From a virus, in the IMG/VR virus record IMGVR_UViG_3300035698_020925, positions 1 to 21,044 of that record: DNA of 21,044 nt, one strand, 5' to 3'. A model generated the notes under the pieces. That model worked only from the letters and a program-made list of their open reading frames with translations. It did no database searches and had not been told where the DNA came from. A program made the translations under genes and the position numbers. Below, piece by piece: positions 1 through 5,750 of this stretch (the stretch's first letter is position 1; every line of letters starts with the position of its first letter).

Positions 1-13
1 AGAAAATAAATCC

Positions 14-37
14 AGCATTTTGCCGTTCAAAAATAAT
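14..37 (+). repeat. Copy 1 of repeated intergenic leader element
   Basis: The 17-mer AGCATTTTGCCGTTCAA (14-30) recurs exactly at 13837-13853. Both copies are followed by AAAAATAAT and then an SD and start codon. Here it leads into the endonuclease gene. A TAA at 7-9 just before it may be the stop of a gene lying off the left edge, as at the second copy. Promoter, processing site or insertion footprint are all possible. Confidence 0.6.
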
Positions 38-46
38 AAGGCCAGT

Positions 47-472
47 ATGAAACATTCTAAAAAACGAAGAATCTATTACAACAATAAACGAGTTTCAAAA
101 GGTGAATATTCAATTATTAAAATACTAAACAAAAACAACATAACATTCGAATCAGAAAAATCATTTACAGATTGTAGAAGTCTTAAAAACAGATTATTAC
201 GATTTGATTTTTATTTACCTAAGTATAATTTATTAATCGAATACCAGGGACACCACCATTATCAACCAATTAACAAATATAAACGGGCAAGAATTACACA
301 TGAAAAAACAAAAGTTCATGATGAGATTAAACGTCAATATTCAATAAACAACAACATTAATTTATTAGCGATACATTATAAAGATTTTAAAATTGTAGAA
401 GAAATCATAATAGTATTTTTGTATGGGGGGGAAATCAATGGACAAGAAAAAATTGATGGTTCAGTTGGGTAG
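47..472 (+). CDS. Freestanding Vsr/EDxHD-like (PD-(D/E)XK fold) homing-type endonuclease
   Basis: Small 141-aa protein resembling phage freestanding endonucleases of the Vsr/I-Bth0305I (EDxHD) group. Visible residues: GE near 19-20, FDF with D54, then EYQGHHHY with E65 and H70-72, and a late HDEIK with D92; these match the spaced acidic and histidine residues of that group. The N-terminus is strongly basic, fitting DNA contact. I chose ATG 47 because AAGG lies 5 nt upstream and a repeated intergenic element (14-37) ends just before it. The frame is open to the window edge, so a longer form starting at TTG 20 or further left cannot be excluded. Its 3' end overlaps the next small gene by 35 nt, as expected of an inserted selfish gene. 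Such enzymes nick or cut phage DNA and promote their own spread. The family is clear; activity and target are inferred. Confidence 0.72.
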   Translation: MKHSKKRRIYYNNKRVSKGEYSIIKILNKNNITFESEKSFTDCRSLKNRLLRFDFYLPKYNLLIEYQGHHHYQPINKYKRARITHEKTKVHDEIKRQYSINNNINLLAIHYKDFKIVEEIIIVFLYGGEINGQEKIDGSVG

Positions 473-560
473 TAGTTTCGGACACAAAATGGCAGTACTG
501 CAAAAAATTGAATCAATCCAAGAACAACAAAAACTTAAGGAAAAGAGCTTACAAGCTTAA
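438..560 (+). CDS. Small 40-aa hypothetical protein
   Basis: Short ORF beginning MDKKKLMVQLGSSFGHKM and ending in a Glu/Gln/Lys-rich helical tail. ATG 438 follows a run of seven G (425-431), which may act as its SD. It starts inside the 3' end of the endonuclease gene and ends 17 nt before the next start, which has its own AAGGAG. No family recognised. The tight packing and good start context favour a real gene over chance, but 40 codons is weak evidence. The LGSSFGHKM stretch loosely recalls the LGAKLGSTVMG stretch of the 54-aa protein at 1216; this may be coincidence. Confidence 0.5.
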   Translation: MDKKKLMVQLGSSFGHKMAVLQKIESIQEQQKLKEKSLQA

Positions 561-577
561 AAAGGAGAGAAATTATT

Positions 578-1186
578 ATGACATCGAATATTAATCAACT
601 AGTACAGGAAAGTTTTGGAAAAGTATTGCGACAAATATTTATTCACAAATTAGTATCATCGAATGAATCTGTAGATAAAGAATTGGAAATGTTAAAATCC
701 GCGAATATTCTTACATCTACTAAGGATGTTTATATTTGTTCATTTCTGCATCCTGATGGTAATGTGTTAATGTCTTTCACTTTTTCAGAAATGATGAGAC
801 CGAATCAAACTTTTAAAGCTTGGTATTCTTATGCTGGACCAAGTAGAGGTCTTTTGTATAAAGGTGTTGCTCAAGGACAATCGCCTAATTCTGGTTTTAG
901 TTTAGAAGCAATACAGAAGCCACAGTTTGAAACCAATTCATTTTTATTCTCAGGAATGCCATGCAAATTTAAAAGACTTGCTAGTATTAATTCAGAAGCA
1001 ATATCGACAACAGTTCCAATACCACTTCCATTTCTCATTGGTGTGTATGAAAATATTCGAATAAATTGTTCTGAAAATTCTTTAAAGTTAAACACTATTC
1101 AATTTAAAAGAATTAAGGGATTTACACTACCACAGATATTTACAAAAGCTAATTATATGTTTGTGTTTAAGTGTATCACTACTTAA
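578..1186 (+). CDS. Hypothetical phage protein with INQLVQES N-terminus
   Basis: 202-aa protein of unknown function, starting at ATG 578 with AAAGGAGAG just upstream. The N-terminus reads MTSNINQLVQES, nearly the same as the 58-aa protein at 1404, although the rest differs. The body looks mixed alpha/beta: a helical first 45 residues, then alternating strands with Gly/Pro/Ser-rich loops (AGPSRG, GQSPNSG) and a hydrophobic segment VPIPLPFLIGV near 155-165. There is no signal peptide or clear membrane helix. The strand-rich body in a late-gene setting could suit a virion or decoration component, but that is a guess from context. Low GC matches its neighbours. Confidence 0.85.
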   Translation: MTSNINQLVQESFGKVLRQIFIHKLVSSNESVDKELEMLKSANILTSTKDVYICSFLHPDGNVLMSFTFSEMMRPNQTFKAWYSYAGPSRGLLYKGVAQGQSPNSGFSLEAIQKPQFETNSFLFSGMPCKFKRLASINSEAISTTVPIPLPFLIGVYENIRINCSENSLKLNTIQFKRIKGFTLPQIFTKANYMFVFKCITT

Positions 1187-1215
1187 TTATATTTTTTAAA
1201 ACAGGAAAACAACTC

Positions 1216-1380
1216 ATGAAAAAACAAAAATTTATTGCATTAGGTGCTAAACTCGGCAGTACTGTTATGGGTGCTGGTTATGGTGCTGTTAAAGGCGGTA
1301 TAGATGCTTACAAGAAAACAGGCAAACAAATGAATGTACCAGTACAACCTTCTGTTGTTAATAAGCCAATTAAAAAGTAG
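1216..1380 (+). CDS. Small basic Gly-rich protein (54 aa)
   Basis: 54-aa ORF starting at ATG 1216, with AGGAAA about 8 nt upstream. The same frame is open back to about 1171, but that part lies over the end of the preceding gene and lacks an SD, so the shorter form is preferred. The sequence opens with a Lys-rich head and then has small-residue spacing (GAKLGSTVMGAGYGAVKGG), a glycine-zipper-like pattern that can pack against membranes or other helices. It ends in a Pro/Val/Lys tail. No family recognised. It lies between two genes that share an N-terminal peptide, and probably belongs to the same transcript. Confidence 0.6.
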   Translation: MKKQKFIALGAKLGSTVMGAGYGAVKGGIDAYKKTGKQMNVPVQPSVVNKPIKK

Positions 1381-1403
1381 TTAAATTAAAAAGAAAAATA
1401 ATT

Positions 1404-1580
1404 ATGTCTGATATTAACCAACTGGTACAAGAATCAGTTTCTAAACAAGAAGAATATCAAAGATTTTTTAAATCAACACTCAAGAAATACAACGTCACGT
1501 CTCCAAATCAACTTTCTGGAACTGATAAGAAACAGTTTTTCGATGATATTGAAAATGGCTGGACCAAAGAAGAGTCATAG
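1404..1580 (+). CDS. Small conserved-looking phage protein (58 aa) with FF..LKKYNVTSPNQL..F motif
   Basis: 58-aa ORF: MSDINQLVQES, then a compact helical domain containing FFKSTLKKYNVTSPNQLSG, KKQFFDDIENGW and an acidic end. From memory, a small domain of this pattern (FF..LKKYGV.SP.EL...KK.FF..ID.GW) is common among large tailed phages as an uncharacterised late-region protein; I cannot search to confirm. Its start lacks a strong SD (an A-rich AAAGAAAAA lies upstream), so translation may be weak or coupled. The first 11 residues nearly duplicate the N-terminus of the protein at 578, with different codons. Function unknown. Confidence 0.75.
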   Translation: MSDINQLVQESVSKQEEYQRFFKSTLKKYNVTSPNQLSGTDKKQFFDDIENGWTKEES

Positions 1581-1684
1581 ATATATAGATATTATGAATA
1601 TAACAAATACATTTTAAAAGTTTAAAACGGAGGAGTTAATAATTAAAATCTATTGATAATATAAATTTTGGGAGGATTGAATGG
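1581..1684 (+). other. AT-rich intergenic region with two SD-like sites
   Basis: A 104-nt gap holding two SD-like sites: CGGAGGAG (1628-1635) and GGGAGGA (1670-1676). Only the second serves a recognisable gene (TTG 1685). The first is followed by no convincing ATG/GTG/TTG ORF, so it may be a relic or serve a very short peptide. A promoter may lie here, but I see no clear consensus. Confidence 0.35.
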
Positions 1685-2971
1685 TTGTATTATAATACGA
1701 TTACCCCTGATTCTTCATATGAATTACCATTTGATGCGAATGATGATTTATTTCAAAAGACTTATACATTAGATGAATTAGAAAATTTATATGAATTGTT
1801 TGATGTTATGATTGGGTCACAATTACATGTTAATTTAAATCTTAAAATTAAATATGACACATCTCTTGAAAATATTGTGGCCGATTATAATTCTCTTGAA
1901 GAATTCATAAATAAATTATTTACAGCTAGTTGTCCCAAACTATTACAATTCAATATTGATGTTCAACAATTATATTTATTGCATATATTTTCAGTTTTCT
2001 TAATTAAATGTAATAATGAGTTATTAAAACTTGATGATGAAGTTTTCTTTGAAATGGTATATCTTCCTAATGTGTTTTTTGTTTGTTTGAAGTTTTTCAT
2101 TAAAGCCAGACAAATGATTTGGCGATTGATGTATAAAACATATGGTGAAATTAAAAATAATATGAGAGATGTTATTAATTATTCAGATATCATTCAGATT
2201 TTAGATTTTGGGGTGATGAAAAATGATGTAACTGTTTTGTTTTTTAAAGATGTTTTATTTCAGTTTGATCCAGTTTCTTTAATTGATCCAGATTCTTTTT
2301 ATGTACTGATAATACATAAAATTTTATTTTGTTATTTAAAGTTACGAATTAAAGATTTACCAACTGACAAATTCAATTCAAATATAATTCAGGACAAAGT
2401 AATGAGTTATTTTTCTGAAAGAACGCGGATTTATGGCGAAGCAATTTATTTAGCACAATTACAAGAAATGTGTACTGTATCATCAACGACAAAGCATATA
2501 TATAATTGTTATGATAAATTGAAATCGACAATTATACCGCATGAGTTACAACGACTTTTTATTTTTGCAATTAATAAAGGACATCATATGGTTTGTAATG
2601 ATCGAATATTATTAATACATACAAATCGCGAATTGCAAAACATTGATTTCTTTAAGAAGAAAACGCCTCACATCTATAAGTTATTAAAAGCAGTACATGT
2701 TAAATCTAGTAGTAGTAATAGTAGGAGATTGAATTTTGATACATTACAAACAGCTGTCTATACTATTTTGCAAGATCGCTTTAAAGATATTTTATCAGAT
2801 GAGATATCTGCATTAGTAATTCGGAATATATCATCTAATTTAATTATATCTCTTTTTGAAGGTGATTTTATTGACACATCTACAATGACAAAAATTGTTG
2901 TTTCAGGACAAAAAGTTGTTGGTGAATTGTCATATTTTTTGGATTATGTATTTGAGGAGTTTAATAATTGA
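1685..2971 (+). CDS. Unknown 428-aa helical protein, TTG start
   Basis: Long ORF of phage-like AT-rich composition; no family recognised. The best start is TTG 1685, about 8 nt after the SD GGGAGGA (1670-1676). The nearer ATG at 1681 is out of frame and ends after four codons. The protein is rich in Leu/Ile/Phe/Asp and looks almost wholly alpha-helical, with acidic early parts (ELPFDANDD, DELENLYEL) and a Ser/Asn-rich linker near 340 (SSSSNS). Hydrophobic helices such as LYLLHIFSVFLI are short and flanked by acidic residues, so I do not call membrane segments. Its 3' end runs straight into the coiled-coil gene at 2973, suggesting coupled expression. A structural or assembly role is inferred from context only. 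Confidence 0.9.
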   Translation: MYYNTITPDSSYELPFDANDDLFQKTYTLDELENLYELFDVMIGSQLHVNLNLKIKYDTSLENIVADYNSLEEFINKLFTASCPKLLQFNIDVQQLYLLHIFSVFLIKCNNELLKLDDEVFFEMVYLPNVFFVCLKFFIKARQMIWRLMYKTYGEIKNNMRDVINYSDIIQILDFGVMKNDVTVLFFKDVLFQFDPVSLIDPDSFYVLIIHKILFCYLKLRIKDLPTDKFNSNIIQDKVMSYFSERTRIYGEAIYLAQLQEMCTVSSTTKHIYNCYDKLKSTIIPHELQRLFIFAINKGHHMVCNDRILLIHTNRELQNIDFFKKKTPHIYKLLKAVHVKSSSSNSRRLNFDTLQTAVYTILQDRFKDILSDEISALVIRNISSNLIISLFEGDFIDTSTMTKIVVSGQKVVGELSYFLDYVFEEFNN

Positions 2972-2972
2972 T

Positions 2973-3488
2973 ATGTTTGAAAGTCAAGAAAAAGATAATA
3001 AAATTAAATCAGGTTTAGATAATAAATCTGTTGCTGAAATGAATGAATTGGAAAAAAATATTAAAAATGATATATCTCATGTTGATAATAGAATGTCAGA
3101 TTTGCAAATGTATATAACATCATTAGATTCACAAATTAAGAAATTGGATGTAATGATTAAGAATTCTGAAGTGAAACGAAGAGCGAATTTATACCAACTT
3201 CTTAATGAAACGTTACTGATGATTGCTAAATTTCAACAGATATATCAAACGTATTTGCAAACAAAATTTAATTATAGAAAAGAACATAATAATTTTATTT
3301 ATCGTAAAATTAAATTAGTTGAAATTGAAATGAAAACTGCTACTGGTGGTGATCTAACACCTACTATGTTATTGTCACTTTTACAGGAATTAAATCGCAA
3401 AATAGATTCTGCAGTTGATGGAGATAATGATACAGTTCAGCAATCATTACAAGAATTAGAAACTGATAATTTGTACAAAATGGAGTAA
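2973..3488 (+). CDS. Coiled-coil protein, unknown function (171 aa)
   Basis: Hydrophilic protein with two helical stretches. Residues about 20-65 show heptad-like spacing (NELEKNIKNDISHVDNRM then SDLQMYITSLDSQIKKLD), and a later helix spans about 70-120. The C-terminus is acidic with a Gly-containing turn (TGGDLTPT). ATG 2973 starts one base after the TGA of the previous gene. The GAGGAG upstream is about 13 nt away, rather far, so re-initiation or an ATT start at 2967 is possible; I keep ATG. Coiled-coil proteins in phage late operons can be scaffolds, chaperones or tail-fibre adaptors; nothing here picks one. Four nt separate it from the next gene. Confidence 0.85.
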   Translation: MFESQEKDNKIKSGLDNKSVAEMNELEKNIKNDISHVDNRMSDLQMYITSLDSQIKKLDVMIKNSEVKRRANLYQLLNETLLMIAKFQQIYQTYLQTKFNYRKEHNNFIYRKIKLVEIEMKTATGGDLTPTMLLSLLQELNRKIDSAVDGDNDTVQQSLQELETDNLYKME

Positions 3489-3492
3489 TAGT

Positions 3493-3915
3493 ATGCCAAC
3501 TGATCAAGATTTGAGAGATTCGAGAACATTATATGCAAAACTTGGTATTAATAAAAAGTGGAGCGGTGAAAGAAATATTTTTGACAATTGTGATTTTCGA
3601 CAAATTTCAAGAGATCGATTAAATCAGCCAATTGCATCTATTGAAGTGAAAATGATCAATAGAGAATCTGGTAAAGTTAATTTAATATATTTAAGTAAAT
3701 ATGAAAACGTTACAATTACACAAGAGTTATTTGAAGCAGCTGGAGCAAAACTTGCCCCGAAATTCTTTTTCATTTCATCTCATTTAGCAGATGTAAAGTT
3801 GCAAGACATTTGCAAAGGCATTGGTTTTGAAATGATTATAGATCGAGCTGTTTTAGTAAGAAATAGATTGCCTGTTGATGGAATACATTTGAGTTTTGTG
3901 CGTCGTTTTAAATAG
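3493..3915 (+). CDS. Unknown 140-aa protein
   Basis: ATG 3493 follows GGAGTAATAGT, so the SD overlaps the end of the previous gene. The protein has a charged N-terminal third, then what looks like an alpha/beta domain with alternating strands (IASIEVKMI, VNLIYLS, KFFFISS, FEMIIDRAVLV, IHLSFVRRF). No family recognised and no catalytic motif seen. It closes the run of genes before the structured intergenic region at 3954-4021, so it may end a transcription unit. Confidence 0.88.
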   Translation: MPTDQDLRDSRTLYAKLGINKKWSGERNIFDNCDFRQISRDRLNQPIASIEVKMINRESGKVNLIYLSKYENVTITQELFEAAGAKLAPKFFFISSHLADVKLQDICKGIGFEMIIDRAVLVRNRLPVDGIHLSFVRRFK

Positions 3916-3954
3916 TTAAAAAGTTTATTTATTGTAAATATTAAAAGTTATTTG

Positions 3955-4034
3955 CGCAAGAAGGACATAAGGTAGCTCCTTCGAAGAAGTTGTCGTCTCA
4001 ACTTTTTCTTCACTTCTTGCGTTTTATTTTTCTT
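3955..4034 (+). terminator. Structured RNA / terminator-like branched hairpin
   Basis: A 9-bp stem, CGCAAGAAG (3955-3963) with CTTCTTGCG (4013-4021), is followed by TTTTATTTTTCTT, a typical Rho-independent tail. Inside are two more hairpins: AAGG/CCTT (3969-3972 with 3978-3981), and GAAG+AAGTTG (3983-3992) with CAACTT+CTTC (3999-4004, 4008-4011; three-T bulge). The result is a three-way junction of about 67 nt. The 8-mer CTCCTTCG (3976-3983) is also a perfect complement of CGAAGGAG (4038-4045), the SD of the next ORF, so an alternative fold could hide that SD. Stems are seen in sequence; termination or switching is inferred. Confidence 0.65.
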
Positions 4035-4054
4035 AGACGAAGGAGAAATATATT

Positions 4055-4150
4055 ATGTATGATCAGAAAAATATTAATAAGTTAATGAGTCATATTACAA
4101 CTACAGATTTCGAGAATCATCCGGAACAGTGTCTTGTTTTGCCGTTTTAA
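4055..4150 (+). CDS. Small 31-aa ORF downstream of structured leader
   Basis: ATG 4055 is preceded by a strong SD (CGAAGGAG, 4038-4045, about 9 nt away). The product starts MYDQKNINKLMSHITTTDFE and ends after QCLVLPF. It overlaps the HTH ORF that starts at 4129 in another frame. It may be a genuine short protein, a leader peptide, or the 5' part of a gene broken by a frameshift or insertion. Joining it at TTGCCGTT (4139) to the second TTGCCGTT (4335) would fuse it in frame to the UvsX-like protein. The SD is strong, but the ORF is very short. Confidence 0.5.
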   Translation: MYDQKNINKLMSHITTTDFENHPEQCLVLPF

Positions 4151-4344
4151 CAGAATCTAAAATTGTTGAAATTTTTGATGGTATTGATAGTGGTAGATTT
4201 AGAACTGTTAAAGAAATTGCAGAATATTATAGTGTTCATAATAATACTATTTATTGTATTTTAAATGGAAGAACTTGGAAATGTGTGACAAATAAATACC
4301 CTATCAAAGAGTTAAAAGCAAAAGTTTCTAAATATTGCCGTTAA
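4129..4344 (+). CDS. Small helix-turn-helix protein of homing-associated type (71 aa)
   Basis: The product contains an HTH of the sort found beside phage homing nucleases and as stand-alone small proteins: LTESKIVEIFDGIDSG, RTVKEIAEYYSVHNNTI (the two HTH helices), then YCILNGRTWKCV. The ILNGRTWK ending is characteristic of these DNA-binding repeats. It probably binds DNA as a regulator or is a remnant of a mobile gene. The only nearby start is GTG 4129 with a weak GGAA upstream, inside the 31-aa ORF, so the N-terminus is uncertain; it may be coupled to, or frameshifted from, that ORF. The start and end of the ORF each carry TTGCCGTT. The HTH type is fairly clear; the role is not. Confidence 0.68.
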   Translation: MSCFAVLTESKIVEIFDGIDSGRFRTVKEIAEYYSVHNNTIYCILNGRTWKCVTNKYPIKELKAKVSKYCR

Positions 4345-4357
4345 AAAAGATTAATCA

Positions 4358-4365
4358 AGGAGACC
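4358..4365 (+). promoter_or_regulatory. Extended Shine-Dalgarno AGGAGACC of uvsX-like gene
   Basis: AGGAGACC precedes ATG 4368 by 2 nt (the core AAGGAG is 5 nt away). The same 8-mer precedes the Cas4-like gene (7137-7144) and terminase exon 1 (16207-16214), each 3 nt before a GTG. It settles the start choice for these three genes. Confidence 0.7.
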
Positions 4366-4367
4366 GC

Positions 4368-5720
4368 ATGGCTGATAATAATAAAAATTATCCAGAGATT
4401 CTCAAACAGGCTTTTGATAAGGTACTCATGAGTAAATTTGGAAACTGCGTTCCAATGGCACCACTAGTTACGTCTTTTGGAATTAAACATCTAGATGCAT
4501 TGCTTGGGGGAGGGTTAACATCAAGTGCTCCAGTTGTTTTTAGTAGTACCCCCGAAACTGGAAAATCTACTCTGGCACTTCAATTTGTATCTGTATTTCA
4601 ACGAGCTTATAAAAATTCAGTTTGTGTGTATCTCAATATTGAAGAGGCTGCAGGTGATGTTGGTTCGGCTGGTACAAATAAATCAATTGGTCTTGAGGAT
4701 AGAATTATAACGTTTGGAATTGATACTGATCGTTTTTTACATAAGCCAGTTCTTCTTAATGTTAAAGAAGTATTTGAACTTATTAATGATTTAATCTTAA
4801 TCAAACCACAAATGGAACAGAAAACAGGCGAGACATATCAAATCCTATTCATTCTAGATTCAATTGCTGCTGTTTGTAGTAGTAAAGATGCTGATGCTGC
4901 TGATCCAAATGAAGTGATTGGTTTTCGAGCTCGAGAATTGACTTTTAATTTGGCAAAGTATAAAAAAGTAATTTCAATGAATCAGATTAGTTTTATCATG
5001 ATTGATCAAGTACGTAGTAATATTTCTAGTGCATTGCAAACACCTTGGCAAAAAGCTTCAAACGAAACAACAGTTGGTAGTTTTGGAAATTTTCAAGCAG
5101 CGACTAATATTAATTCTTTAAATCATAATGTTCGACAGTGGCTTTGGTTGTCCAAAGGAGCAGTACTTAAACCCACTGATCCAATGGGAGTTGATGGTTG
5201 GGTTATAAATATTTTTTCAGAAAAGAACAAACTTGCACCATCAAAATATTCAGTACCGGTAATATTTGATAAGAAGTTTGGAATGGTTGCATTTTGGAGT
5301 GAGTATTTCTTTTTGTCTGAGAAAACCAAAACTGAACGAAAGTACTGGCCTAAAGAGAAAAAACTTCCATATCCATTATCTATTTCTACAAGTGGTAATT
5401 CTAGAATTTTAGAAGTAATGGACCCATCGACAGGAAGTATGTTATATAGAAGTGAACCATTTATGGAAAGAGTTGCTTTAAAGAAATACAATAGTGATAA
5501 GAATTTCAGATATTGGTTTGATAAAGGTATTGATATTGCAGTAGATCAGAGAATACAAGTTAATCTTTTTAGGGGTAATCCTATTGCTGATTATTCAACA
5601 ATTGATAATACTACAACTAATTTAATTGATACTGAACCTATCGCAGTAGTAGAAGAACCTGTTGAACAACCATCTGAACCTGTTGAATTTATGCCACAAC
5701 CAGCCGGTGATGTTGATTAA
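4368..5720 (+). CDS. uvsX: UvsX/RecA-like recombinase ATPase
   Basis: RecA-superfamily ATPase of 450 aa, longer than T4 UvsX (about 390). Residues 33-50 hold the lead-in typical of RecA/RadA/UvsX (TSFGIKHLDALLGGGL). Walker A is SSTPETGKST (59-68), Glu 92/93 follow the next strand (YLNIEE), and Walker B is ILFILDS (159-165). NQISFIMIDQVRSNI (205-219) matches the strand and loop that end in the conserved Gln. The tail is acidic and Pro-rich, as in many recombinases. ATG 4368 is chosen for AAGGAG 5 nt upstream; an in-frame TTG at 4335 has no SD. The role should be strand exchange in phage recombination and recombination-dependent replication. A RadA- or DnaB-like paralogue is possible but less likely. 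Confidence 0.82.
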   Translation: MADNNKNYPEILKQAFDKVLMSKFGNCVPMAPLVTSFGIKHLDALLGGGLTSSAPVVFSSTPETGKSTLALQFVSVFQRAYKNSVCVYLNIEEAAGDVGSAGTNKSIGLEDRIITFGIDTDRFLHKPVLLNVKEVFELINDLILIKPQMEQKTGETYQILFILDSIAAVCSSKDADAADPNEVIGFRARELTFNLAKYKKVISMNQISFIMIDQVRSNISSALQTPWQKASNETTVGSFGNFQAATNINSLNHNVRQWLWLSKGAVLKPTDPMGVDGWVINIFSEKNKLAPSKYSVPVIFDKKFGMVAFWSEYFFLSEKTKTERKYWPKEKKLPYPLSISTSGNSRILEVMDPSTGSMLYRSEPFMERVALKKYNSDKNFRYWFDKGIDIAVDQRIQVNLFRGNPIADYSTIDNTTTNLIDTEPIAVVEEPVEQPSEPVEFMPQPAGDVD

Positions 5721-5750
5721 AAATATTTTAATACATAGGAGTTAAACAAC

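Noticed and set aside
3954-4021. Branched RNA of about 68 nt considered as a tRNA gene
   Set aside because: It has two internal hairpins instead of three, no T-loop GTTC-type sequence and no plausible anticodon arm. The 9-bp closing stem followed by a U-tract fits a terminator or leader better.
4139-4150. Programmed -1 frameshift joining the 31-aa ORF to the HTH ORF
   Set aside because: No X-XXY-YYZ slippery heptamer is in the correct phase in the overlap, so a programmed shift is not supported; a mutation or independent starts remain possible.
4335-4367. TTG 4335 as the recombinase start
   Set aside because: It has no SD, overlaps the end of the HTH ORF, and the ATG at 4368 has AAGGAG at ideal spacing.
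4525-4710. Alternative-frame ORFs within genes (4525-4710, 17111-17413)
   Set aside because: They sit wholly inside the recombinase and terminase genes in other frames, with Leu/Ile-rich products typical of shifted AT-rich codons.
5204-5211. TATAAATA, identical to the T4 late promoter
   Set aside because: It lies inside the recombinase coding sequence, and this 8-mer is expected often in AT-rich DNA. No intergenic copies near starts support such a promoter class.
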